From Actinomadura rifamycini DSM 43936 (GTDB lineage Bacteria > Actinomycetota > Actinomycetes > Streptosporangiales > Streptosporangiaceae), in assembly GCF_000425065.1 (NCBI RefSeq), contig NZ_AULB01000010.1, positions 62,001 through 126,000 on the forward strand: DNA of 64,000 bases, given 5' to 3'. This document shows, one piece after another, positions 15,700 to 23,647 of this stretch. Numbering within the stretch: position 1 is the stretch's first letter; every line of letters starts with the position of its first letter. The position numbers and the translations under genes are program-made. The notes under the pieces are model-generated. The model searched no databases. It was not told the origin of the DNA and saw only the letters and a program-made list of their open reading frames with translations.

Positions 15700-16524
15700 T
15701 CAGGCGCCGGCGCGCGTCTCCGGCGCGGGGGAGGGGCGCTCCCACAGCCCGCGGGCGGCCAGGACGCGCCGCAGGGTGACCAGCTTGTCGGTCATGATGC
15801 CGTCGACGCCGAGGTCCAGCAGCCGCTCCATGGCGTCCTCGTCGTTCACCGTCCACGCGTGGACCTGCAGGCCGAGCCGGTGCGCCGTGGCGACGAACCT
15901 TTCGGTCACGAACGGCAGCGGCCCCAGCCCGTAGGGCACCTGCGCGCACGCCACGCCCGTCGCCGCGAGCCGCACCAGCTTGGCCGTCGGCCCCCCGTAG
16001 GACTTGGCGCGCAGCGCCATCACCCCGCGCGGGCCCAGCGCCGTGCACACGTCCCGGTCGGTGTACAGCGGCAGCCGCGCCCGCATCTGCGCGAGCCGGC
16101 GGGTGGAGAACGACGTCAGGCACACCCGGTGCCAGGCGTTCGTGCGGTGCAGCACCTCGGCGAGCGGCCCGATGACCGGGGCGTCCTTGAGGTCGATGTT
16201 GACGCGCGCGTCCGGCCAGGCCCCCAGGACGTCCTCCAGCCGGGGGATCGGCTCGGTGCCGCCGATCCGGGCCCGCGCGACCTCGGAGTAGGGGAGCCGG
16301 GCGACGGTGCCGGTCCGGTCGGTCACCCGGTCGAGGGTGCGGTCGTGGAACGCGACCACGACGCCGTCGGCGGTGGCGTGGGCGTCGGTCTCCAGGTAGC
16401 GGTAGCCCAGGTCGACCGCCCGCTGGAAGGCGGCCATGGAATTCTCGGGACGTCCGCCGGCCCCGCCGCGGTGGGCGAACGGGATGGGTCCGGGATGATC
16501 GAGGAATTCGTACGAGCGGCGCAC
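15700..16524 (-). CDS. Glycerophosphodiester phosphodiesterase
   Basis: A 274-residue GDPD-family TIM barrel that hydrolyses glycerophosphodiesters to glycerol 3-phosphate and an alcohol. Key residues are seen: the HRGGAGGRPENS motif (residues 18-29), the metal ligands in YLETDAHATADG, and the catalytic HDRTLDRVTDRTG segment. No signal peptide is present, so it is cytoplasmic and probably recycles phospholipid head groups. The GTG start lies directly behind a GGAGGA sequence, and a CATAAT-like -10 is just upstream, so translation may be near-leaderless. It is convergent with the Phd-like gene with 27 bp between. Confidence 0.9.
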   Translation of the reverse strand: MRRSYEFLDHPGPIPFAHRGGAGGRPENSMAAFQRAVDLGYRYLETDAHATADGVVVAFHDRTLDRVTDRTGTVARLPYSEVARARIGGTEPIPRLEDVLGAWPDARVNIDLKDAPVIGPLAEVLHRTNAWHRVCLTSFSTRRLAQMRARLPLYTDRDVCTALGPRGVMALRAKSYGGPTAKLVRLAATGVACAQVPYGLGPLPFVTERFVATAHRLGLQVHAWTVNDEDAMERLLDLGVDGIMTDKLVTLRRVLAARGLWERPSPAPETRAGA

Positions 16525-16628
16525 TCCTCCGATTATGGCGGACTCCTCCGCACCACCCGTACCTTACTGCGTAAAGGTGCTGGGCCGGTGCTACCGTCGG
16601 CCCAGCACCGACGAAGGAGATCACCGCA

Positions 16629-16847
16629 ATGAGCAGCATCGACGACTACAAGCCCACGTTCGACCTCGTCGACGTCGACGGTGACGGCTACCTCACCATC
16701 CCGGAGCTGCAGAACCTCATGCGCGCCCTGGGCCTCAACGCCGACCAGACGCGCGCGGTGGAGCTGGTCGTCGAGAGCGACGTCAACCGTGACGGCAAGA
16801 TCTCCCTGGAGGAGTTCGCCGCTCTCATGGAACGCACCCGCGCCTGA
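16629..16847 (+). CDS. Small EF-hand (calmodulin-like) calcium-binding protein
   Basis: The 72-residue protein contains two canonical 12-residue EF-hand loops: DVDGDGYLTIPE (15-26) and DVNRDGKISLEE (51-62), both with acidic residues at positions 1, 3, 5 and 12 (Asn at 3 in the second), so both should bind calcium. The helices around them fit a single paired EF-hand domain of the calerythrin/calmodulin-like kind known in actinomycetes. There is no signal or membrane segment. AAGGAGA precedes the ATG at good spacing. It is a single gene divergent from the phosphodiesterase. Confidence 0.92.
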   Translation: MSSIDDYKPTFDLVDVDGDGYLTIPELQNLMRALGLNADQTRAVELVVESDVNRDGKISLEEFAALMERTRA

Positions 16848-17025
16848 TACGGCGCCCGGAGCCCGTGCCGCCACGGTCGCACGGCCGGCCACGACGGCGA
16901 TGCCGGCACGTCCGAGCCGTGGCATGCGGCGGCGGGGGAGAGCGCGGCCTCGGCTCGGCAGGTTCGGAGCGCCTATCGCACTTGGCCGGGCCGACCGCAG
17001 GACGGCGCCGGGTGACGACGCAACC

Positions 17026-17082
17026 GCCGATCGTGAGCTTCGCGATCGGCTAGAGGGGCACGGCGATTCGGCCGTGCCCCTC
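17026..17082 (+). terminator. Two consecutive GC-rich hairpins
   Basis: The first stem pairs GCCGATCG (17026-17033) with CGATCGGC (17043-17050). The second pairs a 12-nt arm GAGGGGCACGGC (17053-17064) with GCCGTGCCCCTC (17071-17082) around a 6-nt loop. They lie in the 455-bp gap between the EF-hand gene and the YciI gene and probably end transcription from the left. No convincing gene was found in the rest of that gap. Confidence 0.6.
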
Positions 17083-17218
17083 AGTGCTGTACGCAGCGTT
17101 CAGGGCCCCGCGTGTTCTCGATGCGTCCCTACAGCCGGCGGGCGAGTCGGCATGCTGACCCGGGGGACGTTTGGGCGTGGTGGGCTCCAGAAGTTTTTTT
17201 GAAGAAGTTCGTTGGCGG

Positions 17219-17244
17219 TGTTGATCCGTGCCGCCGCCGTTCGA
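17219..17244 (+). promoter_or_regulatory. Candidate ECF42-type promoter of the YciI/sigma operon
   Basis: TGTTGA (17219-17224) is followed after 17 bp by CGA (17242-17244) inside CGTTCGACC, 59 bp before the YciI start. This differs by one base from the TGTCGA / CGA pattern I recall for ECF42 sigma factors. An exact version with the same 17-bp spacing and the same CGTTCGAC context lies before the DoxX gene at 51283-51308. Autoregulation by the sigma factor encoded downstream is the inference. Confidence 0.5.
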
Positions 17245-17302
17245 CCTAGGGGTGAGAGGGTCCCGGAAGAGAGGGCCCGAACGAGGCGAGGGAGACGGAA
17301 CG

Positions 17303-17722
17303 ATGAAGTACATGCTGATCTGGCGCGCGACCGACGAGGCTTTCGCGCAGATGGGCGACGTCGACTTCACGCAGATGCTGGAGACGGTGGGGCGGTACAA
17401 CGAGGAGCTGATCAAGGCGGGTGTGCTGCTGGCCGCGGAGGGGCTCGACGACGCGGCCGAGGGCGTGGTGGTCGACTACTCCGGGGAGACGCCGGTGGTC
17501 ACCGACGGCCCGTACGGGGAGACCAAGGAGCTGTTCGGCGGGTTCTACATCCTCAACGTCGCCTCCAAGGAGGAGGCCGTGGAGTGGGCCAAGCGGTCGC
17601 CGATCACGGGGCCGGGGTTCAAGACCGAGATCCGCCGGGTCACCACGATCGACGAGTTCCCGCAGGACAACGAGTGGGTCCAGAAGGAGCGCGCCTGGCG
17701 CGAGGCCACCGGGCAGCTCTGA
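17303..17722 (+). CDS. YciI/DGPF-domain protein (ECF42 partner)
   Basis: A 139-residue protein of the YCII-related family. The family signature DGPYGETKELFGGFYI is near residues 70-85, preceded by LLAAEGLDDAAEG. These small ferredoxin-like proteins are the constant genomic partners of ECF42 sigma factors; their biochemical role is not settled. The ATG follows a GGGAGACGG ribosome site. The sigma gene starts 15 bp after its stop, so the two form one unit, probably autoregulated from the promoter at 17219-17244. Confidence 0.9.
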   Translation: MKYMLIWRATDEAFAQMGDVDFTQMLETVGRYNEELIKAGVLLAAEGLDDAAEGVVVDYSGETPVVTDGPYGETKELFGGFYILNVASKEEAVEWAKRSPITGPGFKTEIRRVTTIDEFPQDNEWVQKERAWREATGQL

Positions 17723-17737
17723 GCGAAATCTCGGGCA

Positions 17738-19024
17738 ATGGGTGACTCGAACGGTCGTGAGGCCGTCACCGCCGTGTGGCGGATCGAGTCGGCGCGGATC
17801 GTCGGTGCGCTCGCGCGGTACACCGGCGATTTCGCGCTGGCGGAGGATCTGGCGCAGGAGGCGCTGGCGGAGGCGCTGGTGAACTGGCCGCGGGAGGGCG
17901 TGCCGCGGAATCCGGCGGGGTGGTTGCTGACGGTGGGCCGGCGGCGCGCGATCGACGCGTTCCGCCGGCGTGCGGCGCGTGATGAGAGGTACGCCGCCCT
18001 GGCGCGCGGGCTGGGTGAGGGGGGTGTCGCGTCGGGGGGCGCGCCGGCGGGCGGGGGGCGGGAGGACGAGGACGTGCTGTGGGATCCGGATCGGATCGAT
18101 GACGATGTGCTGGCGTTGATGTTCATGTCGTGCCATCCGGTGCTGTCGCGGGAGGCGCGGGTGGCGTTGACGCTGCGGGTGGTCGGGGGGTTGACGAGCG
18201 ACGAGATCGCGCGCGGGTTCCTGGTGCCGACGGCGACGGTGCAGGCGCGGATCACGCGGGCGAAGAAGACGCTGGCGGCGGCGCGGGTGTGGTTCGCGGT
18301 GCCGTCGGCGGGGGAGCGGGTGGAGCGGCTGGGTTCGGTGCTCAGTGTGATCTATCTGATCTTCACGGAGGGGTCGTCGGCGAGTTCGGGGGGTGAGGTG
18401 ATCCGGTTCGATCTGGCGGGTGAGGCGCAGCGGTTGGCGCGGGTGATGTCGCGGTTGGTGCCGGAGGAGCCGGAGGTGCACGGGTTGCTGGCGTTGCTGG
18501 AGTTGACGGCGGCGCGTTTTCCGGCGCGGGTGGGTCCGGACGGTGAGCCGGTGCTGTTGGAGCGGCAGGATCGGCGGCGGTGGGATCGTGCGGCGATCGG
18601 GCGTGGTCGGGCGGCGTTGGTGCGGGCGGAGCGTGCGGGGCGCGGGTTGGGGGCTTACGGGTTGCAGGCGGCGATCGCGGAGTGTCATGCGGTGGCGGGG
18701 TCGGTGGAGGAGACCGATTGGGAGCGGATCGTGGTGTTATACGAGGCGTTGGGGCGGTTGGCGCCGTCGCCGGTGGTGGAGCTGAACCGGGCGGTGGCGG
18801 TGTCGATGGCGCGGGGGCCGGGGGCGGCGTTGCCGGTGGTGGACGGTTTGGTGGGGGCGGGGGCGTTGTCGGGGTCGCATCTGTTGCCGAGTGTGCGGGG
18901 GGAGTTGTTGCGGCGGTTGGGGCGTGTGGAGGAGGCGCGTGCGGAGTTGGAGGCGGCGGTGGGGTTGTGCGGGAACGAGCGTGAGCGGGGGGTGCTGTTG
19001 GGGAAGTTGGAGGAGTTGGGGTGA
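17738..19024 (+). CDS. ECF42-type RNA polymerase sigma factor with C-terminal TPR-like extension
   Basis: The first 175 residues contain sigma regions 2 (ALARYTGDFALAEDLAQEAL, residues 24-43, and GWLLTVGRRRAIDAFRRRAA) and 4 (LTLRVVGGLTSDEIARGFLV). The remaining 230 residues are an all-helical extension with TPR-like content (RLGRVEEARAELEAAVGLCGN at the end) that is diagnostic of ECF42; there is no membrane anti-sigma gene nearby. In this group the extension and the DGPF partner are thought to matter for activity. Codon use is unusual: third positions are strongly G-biased, including many TTG and GTG codons, unlike the C-biased genes elsewhere in the window. Confidence 0.92.
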   Translation: MGDSNGREAVTAVWRIESARIVGALARYTGDFALAEDLAQEALAEALVNWPREGVPRNPAGWLLTVGRRRAIDAFRRRAARDERYAALARGLGEGGVASGGAPAGGGREDEDVLWDPDRIDDDVLALMFMSCHPVLSREARVALTLRVVGGLTSDEIARGFLVPTATVQARITRAKKTLAAARVWFAVPSAGERVERLGSVLSVIYLIFTEGSSASSGGEVIRFDLAGEAQRLARVMSRLVPEEPEVHGLLALLELTAARFPARVGPDGEPVLLERQDRRRWDRAAIGRGRAALVRAERAGRGLGAYGLQAAIAECHAVAGSVEETDWERIVVLYEALGRLAPSPVVELNRAVAVSMARGPGAALPVVDGLVGAGALSGSHLLPSVRGELLRRLGRVEEARAELEAAVGLCGNERERGVLLGKLEELG

Positions 19025-19083
19025 GAGGTGGTCCGCCCGCTGGGTGGTGGTCGTGGGCGGGCGGACCTTTGTTTGGTGGCGGG

Positions 19084-20106
19084 TCAGCGGTGGCGGGTTC
19101 GTAGGAGCAGGGCGGTGGTGAGGGCGGCGGGGAGGGCGGTGACGAGGAAGCACAGGTGGAGGGGGAGGAGGTCGAGGAGGGCGCCGGTGGCGGCGATGCC
19201 GGTGGTGGCGCCGAGGTTGAGGGCGGTGTTGACCCAGGCGGCGGCGCGGACGCGGGCGTCGGGCGGGGCGTCGGTGTCGGCGATGAGGTAGGCGGTGGTG
19301 GTGGCGGGGGCGATGAAGAGGCCGGCGGCGGCGACGAGGGCGGTGAGGGCGGCGGTGGTGGGGGCGAGGGCCGCGGCGGCGAGGGCGGTGCCGAGGGCGG
19401 CGGTGCAGGCGGTGAGGCGGGTGCGGGGTGTGCTGCGCCAGGTGAGGGCGCCGTAGGTGAGGCCGCCGAGGGCGCTGCCGGCGGCGAGGGCGGCTTCGGT
19501 CCAGGCGGCGGTGGGGCGGGTGCGGGGGAGTGCGGGTGAGGTGGCGAGGCCGAGGGTGCCGATGATGAGGAGTGGGGCGCCGGCGGCGATGCCGAGGGAG
19601 GGGGTGGTGGTGGCGGCGATGAGGCCGGCGAGGAGGGGGCCGGTGACGAAGAGGAGTTCTTCGGCGACGCCGTCGAGGCTGAGGGCGCGGTGCAGGAGCG
19701 TGCGGTCGGGGAGGAGGTCGCTCCAGTGGGCGCGCATGACGACGCCGAGCGGGGGTGCGGTGGCTCCGGCGGTGACGGTGAGGGCGGCGAGTGCGGGGAC
19801 GGGGGTCCCGGGGTGCCAGGTGGCGGCGGCGAGGGCGGTGAGGGTGAGGGCGTGTGCGGCGGTGAGCGGGGGGAGGGTGCGGCGGGGGCCGTGGTGGTCG
19901 ATGAGGCGGGCGCGCAGGGGGCTGAGGGCGCTGACGGTGAGGCCGTAGAGGGCTATGACGGTGCCGGTGGTGGTGTAGGAGCCGGTGGCGGCGACGAGGG
20001 CGAGGGTGAGGGAGAAGGGGGCGGTGGCGTAGGAGAGGCGGCCGATGAGGGTGAGGGTGAAGGTGCGGCGGACGTGGGGGGCGCGCAGGACGGCGCTGTA
20101 GGACAC
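19084..20106 (-). CDS. MFS transporter
   Basis: A 340-residue permease with about eleven or twelve hydrophobic segments. The N-terminal RRTFTLTLIGRLSYATAPFSL segment (landmark, residues 11-31) and the LIDHHGPRRTL loop between helices 2 and 3 are typical of major-facilitator exporters. The GTG at 20106 is preferred because GAGGAAC lies 9 nt upstream; the longer ORF begins with 22 Pro/Arg-rich residues that do not look like an MFS N terminus. It lies downstream of a TetR-family gene on the same strand, so an efflux role under TetR control is plausible. Confidence 0.85.
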   Translation of the reverse strand: MSYSAVLRAPHVRRTFTLTLIGRLSYATAPFSLTLALVAATGSYTTTGTVIALYGLTVSALSPLRARLIDHHGPRRTLPPLTAAHALTLTALAAATWHPGTPVPALAALTVTAGATAPPLGVVMRAHWSDLLPDRTLLHRALSLDGVAEELLFVTGPLLAGLIAATTTPSLGIAAGAPLLIIGTLGLATSPALPRTRPTAAWTEAALAAGSALGGLTYGALTWRSTPRTRLTACTAALGTALAAAALAPTTAALTALVAAAGLFIAPATTTAYLIADTDAPPDARVRAAAWVNTALNLGATTGIAATGALLDLLPLHLCFLVTALPAALTTALLLRTRHR

Positions 20107-20262
20107 GGGGGGTGTTCCTCGGGTGCGGGCCCGCGGGGGCGGGCGGTGTGAGGGGACGCTGAGGGGCCGCACCGGGTGGGAGCGGGTGCGGCGCGGGGCG
20201 TCCTACGCACACAGGAGGAACTGCACGGGGTGATTGTAGCGGGGGGCGGGTTCGGGGGCGGG

Positions 20263-20838
20263 TCAGTCGGTCGGCCAGTGGGTGAGGGCGGCGTCGAGGG
20301 CGTCGAGGACTTTGTGCCAGGTGGTGTCGGTGTTGCCGGTGTGGTCGAAGCCTCCGGTGGCCTCGAGGATGATGTAGCCGTGGAAGGCGCCGCCGAGGAG
20401 GCGGACGGCGGCGGTCTGGTCGTGTTCGGGGATGCCGTAGCCGCGGAGGATGGCGCGGGTGAGTTCGGTGTGGCGGCGGCCCGCGGTGATGACGTCGGGT
20501 GTGGCGGTTGCGGGGGCGAAGCGGGCGTTGGCGGCTTCGAAGCGGCCGGGGTGGTCGCGGGCGTAGTCGCGGTAGGCGTCGGCGAAGGCGAGGAGGGCGT
20601 CTTTGCCTGCGCGTCCGGCGAGGGCGGCGGCGGCGCGGTCGGCGAGTTCGTTGAGGGCGAGGGCGGTGAGGCGGGCGCGGAGGTCGTCGATGCCTTTGAT
20701 GTGGGAGTAGAGGCTGGCGGTGGTGACGCCGAAGCGGCGGGCGAGGGCGGTGGCGGTGACGCCGTCGAGTCCGGTTTCGTCGGCGAGGTCGGCGGCGGCG
20801 CGGGTCAGGCGTTCGGGGGTCACTCCGGCGCGCGGCAT
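20263..20838 (-). CDS. TetR/AcrR family transcriptional regulator
   Basis: A 191-residue regulator. The N-terminal helix-turn-helix spans TRAAADLADETGLDGVTATALARRFGVTTASLYSHIKGI (landmark, about residues 12-50). The ligand domain contains ARDHPGRFEAAN and LLGGAFHGYIILEATGGF, the pattern of the WHG/TetR_C_33 group. GAGGTAACGG precedes the ATG. It lies between a same-strand MFS gene and a divergent FBP-domain gene. The 66-bp divergent promoter region is AT-rich and includes TACATGTA (20877-20884) and an imperfect inverted repeat around CCTAAGGGGATTAAGG, both candidate operators. Confidence 0.9.
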   Translation of the reverse strand: MPRAGVTPERLTRAAADLADETGLDGVTATALARRFGVTTASLYSHIKGIDDLRARLTALALNELADRAAAALAGRAGKDALLAFADAYRDYARDHPGRFEAANARFAPATATPDVITAGRRHTELTRAILRGYGIPEHDQTAAVRLLGGAFHGYIILEATGGFDHTGNTDTTWHKVLDALDAALTHWPTD

Positions 20839-20904
20839 CCGTTACCTCTTCCTAAGGGGATTAAGGTTTTGCATAGTACATGTAGGCGGGGTAGCGTCGC
20901 GTCC

Positions 20905-21399
20905 ATGAAACCCCTGACCGAGCATGATGTCCGCAGGTCTTTCGTGAACTGTTCCAAGGGGGAGGCGAAGCGCCTCAACCTGCCGAAGGACTTCGCGGAG
21001 CTGCCCTGGGACGATCTGGACTTCCTGGGCTGGCGGGATCCGCGTGCGCCCGAGCGGGCGTGGCTGGTCGCCGAGCGCGGCGGTGTGCCGGTGGGTGTCG
21101 CGCTGCGCGCGGTGGAGAGCGGGTCGCGCGGGTTCACCGCGCGCAGCATGTGCTCGCTGTGCATGGCGACGCGCAGCGGCGGCGGGGTGGCGTTGATGAC
21201 GGCCCGCCGGACGGGTGAGGCGGGCCGGCAGGGCGACTCGGTCGGGCAGTACGTGTGCGCGGACCTGGCCTGTTCGCTGTATGTGCGGGGGCTCAGGAAG
21301 ACGATCGCCGCCGGGGGGATGGACGCGCTGCCGCAGCGGGAGCGGATCGCCCGTGCCCGCGGCCATCTGGACGCGTTCCTCGACAAGATCACCCGGTAG
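20905..21399 (+). CDS. FBP-domain (FusB-like) zinc-finger protein
   Basis: The 164-residue protein has the C-terminal treble-clef zinc finger of the FBP/FusB family: paired cysteines in SMCSLCMAT (about residue 75-83) and VCADLACSLYVRG (about 112-124). FusB-type proteins bind elongation factor G and free it from stalled ribosomes; in staphylococci this gives fusidic acid resistance. The actinobacterial members are usually annotated FBP domain protein with no tested role. ATG chosen at the first family-like residue (MKPLTEHDVRRSF). It is divergent from the TetR gene. Confidence 0.8.
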   Translation: MKPLTEHDVRRSFVNCSKGEAKRLNLPKDFAELPWDDLDFLGWRDPRAPERAWLVAERGGVPVGVALRAVESGSRGFTARSMCSLCMATRSGGGVALMTARRTGEAGRQGDSVGQYVCADLACSLYVRGLRKTIAAGGMDALPQRERIARARGHLDAFLDKITR

Positions 21400-21423
21400 G
21401 CGGCAGGTGCGGGCCGGAGGCGG

Positions 21424-21969
21424 TCAGCCGACGGTCCACTCCCGGCGGCGGGCCTCGGCGAGGGCGAGGGCTGCGGCCACCGCGACGTTGAACGATCCGA
21501 CGCGGCCCACCTGGGGGATGTAGGTGACGGCGTCGCAGGCGGCCAGCAGGGCGGGGGAGCAGCCGTGGTCCTCGCTGCCGACGGCCAGGCACACGTCGCC
21601 GTCCAGGGGCGCTTCGTGCAGCGGGACGGCGTCGCCGGTCAGTTCGACCGCGACCAGCCGCAGTCCTTGCGCGCGGACGGCCGCGGCGGCCTCGGCGGCG
21701 GTGCCGGCGTGCTCCCATTCCAGGAACCGCTCGGTGCCCAGCGCGGTCTTGGCGACGTTGCGGTGGGTGGGCGGGGTGGCGTTGCCGGCCAGCCAGAGGC
21801 GCTCGACGCCGAACGCGGCGGCGCTGCGGATGATCGAGCCCATGTTGAACGGCTGGGTGACCGATTCGGCGAGCAGGCCCAGGCGGGCGTCGGTGCGGCG
21901 CCGCCAGTCGCGGTTGAGGCGCTTGACGTCGGTGGGGCGCAGCTGGCGGCGTCCCTGCGGGGTGGTCAT
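21424..21969 (-). CDS. TrmH/SpoU-family RNA 2'-O-methyltransferase
   Basis: A 181-residue SPOUT-class methyltransferase. The three SpoU motifs are seen: QPFNMGSIIRSAAAFGV (motif 1, near 39-55), LAVGSEDHG (motif 2, near 128) and VGRVGSFNVAVAAALAL (motif 3, near 155-171). Its substrate is probably tRNA or rRNA ribose; the exact site cannot be told. The ATG overlaps the stop of the upstream methyltransferase gene (ATGA), making a two-gene RNA-modification unit. Confidence 0.9.
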   Translation of the reverse strand: MTTPQGRRQLRPTDVKRLNRDWRRRTDARLGLLAESVTQPFNMGSIIRSAAAFGVERLWLAGNATPPTHRNVAKTALGTERFLEWEHAGTAAEAAAAVRAQGLRLVAVELTGDAVPLHEAPLDGDVCLAVGSEDHGCSPALLAACDAVTYIPQVGRVGSFNVAVAAALALAEARRREWTVG

Positions 21970-22625
21970 CGGGTCGGGCCTTCCACGGGCGGCGTATCGG
22001 TGTCGGGTTCGGTGGTGCGGGGGTCGGTTCGCGGGGCGGTGACGCGCAGGACGCGGTAGGAGGAGCGGGACGCGACGCGCTCGGTGGGCAGGCCCCGGCC
22101 GTCCAGCCAGCGGTGCAGCGAGTCCGACCCCAGGTGCTTCTGCACCACCAGGTGGGCGTGCGCGCCGGGCCGCAGGCGCGGCAGCCACGCCAGCAGCAGC
22201 TCGTGCAGGGCGGCCTTGCCGATGCGGATCGGCGGGTTGGACCAGATCGCGGCGAACCGCAGTGCGGGGTCCAGTTCGTCGGCGGGCGCGAACCGGGCGT
22301 TGGGCAGCGCGGCGGACGCGGCGTTGGCCTCGGCGAGCGCGAGGGCGCGCCGGTTGACGTCCACGCCCCACACGCGGGCGGCGGGCGCGCGGGCCGCCAT
22401 CGTCAGCGCGATCGGGCCGTAGCCGCAGCCGAGGTCGAGCAGGTCGCCGTCGGGCGGGGGCGGCGGGACGGTCTCCAGCAGGACCCGGGTGCCGGGGTCG
22501 ACGCGGTCGGGCGAGAACATCCCGCCGTCGGTCTCCAGCCGCAGGTGCAGGTCCGGCAGGACCAGGTCGACGGCGCGGCGCCGACTCGCGGCGCCGGGCC
22601 GCTCGGCGAAATAGTGCTCCCCCAC
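21966..22625 (-). CDS. Class I methyltransferase, RsmC/RlmG-like
   Basis: The 219-residue protein has the SAM-binding motif LLDLGCGYGPIALTMA (about residues 63-78), an acidic loop VWGVDVNRRALALAE and the NPPIRIGK motif (NPP[FYI], near 130), which marks N-methyltransferases that modify the guanine or adenine exocyclic amine. The YFAERPGAASR and DGGMFSPDRVDPGT segments are typical of actinobacterial RsmC-like proteins, which have only the catalytic half. GTG 22625 is the first start in frame that keeps the conserved YF segment. It overlaps the SpoU gene by 4 bp. Confidence 0.85.
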   Translation of the reverse strand: MGEHYFAERPGAASRRRAVDLVLPDLHLRLETDGGMFSPDRVDPGTRVLLETVPPPPPDGDLLDLGCGYGPIALTMAARAPAARVWGVDVNRRALALAEANAASAALPNARFAPADELDPALRFAAIWSNPPIRIGKAALHELLLAWLPRLRPGAHAHLVVQKHLGSDSLHRWLDGRGLPTERVASRSSYRVLRVTAPRTDPRTTEPDTDTPPVEGPTR

Positions 22626-22699
22626 GTCGGCCGACCGTACCAGTGCGCGGGGCGCTCCGTGCACCGCCCGCCGCACCGCCCGCCGCGGCGGGCGGGCGG

Positions 22700-23647
22700 T
22701 CAGGGGAGGCGGGAGAACCAGGCCAGGGACGCGCCGCCCGCCGCGAGCGCGAACAGCAGCGCGATGCCGACGTAGCGGGCGGACACGTCGCGGTGCTCGG
22801 TGGTGTAGCCCAGCGAGGTGCCGATGTCGGAGTACACCTCGTTCAGCTGGCCGGCGTCGGCGGCTTCGTAGGCGTGCCCCTCGGTGTTGTCGGCCAGGAA
22901 CCGCAGCGTCTCCTTGTTCACCGACACGCTGGTCGTCTCGCCCTCGATGGTGACGGTGCCGTAGGGGGTGCCGAACGCGATGGTGGACACCGGGACGTCC
23001 CCGCCGCGGCTGGCGGTGACGGCTTCCTGCACGGACCGGCCGGTGGTGTTGTCGCCGTCCGACAGCAGCACGATGTGCGCGGGCGGCGGGTCCTGGCGGG
23101 CCTGCGCGTCGAACGACCGCACGGCCTGCAGGGAGGTGAACACCGCCTCGCCGATCGCGGTCCGCTTGGCCAGCACGAGCTGGTCGATGGACGCGATCGC
23201 CGCGGCGCGGTCGTCCGACGGCGCCGCGACGAGGTTGGCGTTCCCGGCGAACGCGACGACCCCGACGTTGAACCGGGCCGGCAGGTCCCGGATGAACTGC
23301 TTGGCGGCGGATTTGGCCGCGTCGAAGCGGCTCGGCGCCACGTCCCGCGCCATCATCGACAGCGACACGTCCACCGCCACCATGATCGTGGCGCGGTCGC
23401 GGGGGACGCGGACGTCGTCGGCGGGCCGCGCGAACCCCACCATCATCAGCAGGATCATCACCAGGAACAGGCCGGCTGCGACGTGCCGCCGCCAGCCGGG
23501 GCGGCGCGGCGCGACCTGCTGCAGCAGCGCCAGGTTGGTGAACCGGACCGCGTAGCGGCGGCGGCGCCACTGCAGCGCCACGTACAGGCCCGCCAGGATG
23601 GGGACGAGGGCCAGCAGCCAGAGGCGTTCGGGCGACAGGAACGTCAT
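22700..23647 (-). CDS. VWA-domain membrane protein (BatA-like)
   Basis: The 315-residue protein has two N-terminal membrane segments (residues 7-25 and about 55-72), a von Willebrand A domain and a C-terminal membrane segment. The metal-ion site DVSLSM is intact (DxSxS, near 94), with the later Thr and Asp in FAGNANLVAAPSDD and LLSDGDNTTG. The AURAM_N-type start FLSPERLWLLALVP fits BatA. Bat proteins form surface-facing scaffolds with MoxR ATPases. The ATG overlaps the DUF58 stop by 4 bp. Confidence 0.92.
   Translation of the reverse strand: MTFLSPERLWLLALVPILAGLYVALQWRRRRYAVRFTNLALLQQVAPRRPGWRRHVAAGLFLVMILLMMVGFARPADDVRVPRDRATIMVAVDVSLSMMARDVAPSRFDAAKSAAKQFIRDLPARFNVGVVAFAGNANLVAAPSDDRAAAIASIDQLVLAKRTAIGEAVFTSLQAVRSFDAQARQDPPPAHIVLLSDGDNTTGRSVQEAVTASRGGDVPVSTIAFGTPYGTVTIEGETTSVSVNKETLRFLADNTEGHAYEAADAGQLNEVYSDIGTSLGYTTEHRDVSARYVGIALLFALAAGGASLAWFSRLP

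Noticed and set aside
16848..17202. ORFs downstream of the EF-hand gene
   Set aside because: They overlap the EF-hand gene out of frame or run into the hairpins, and lack ribosome sites.
18737..20212. 491-codon minus-strand His/Pro/Arg-rich frame
   Set aside because: It spans the sigma factor end, the MFS gene and the gap between them, with repetitive Arg-Pro-His content and no domain; it is a frame artefact of the skewed block.
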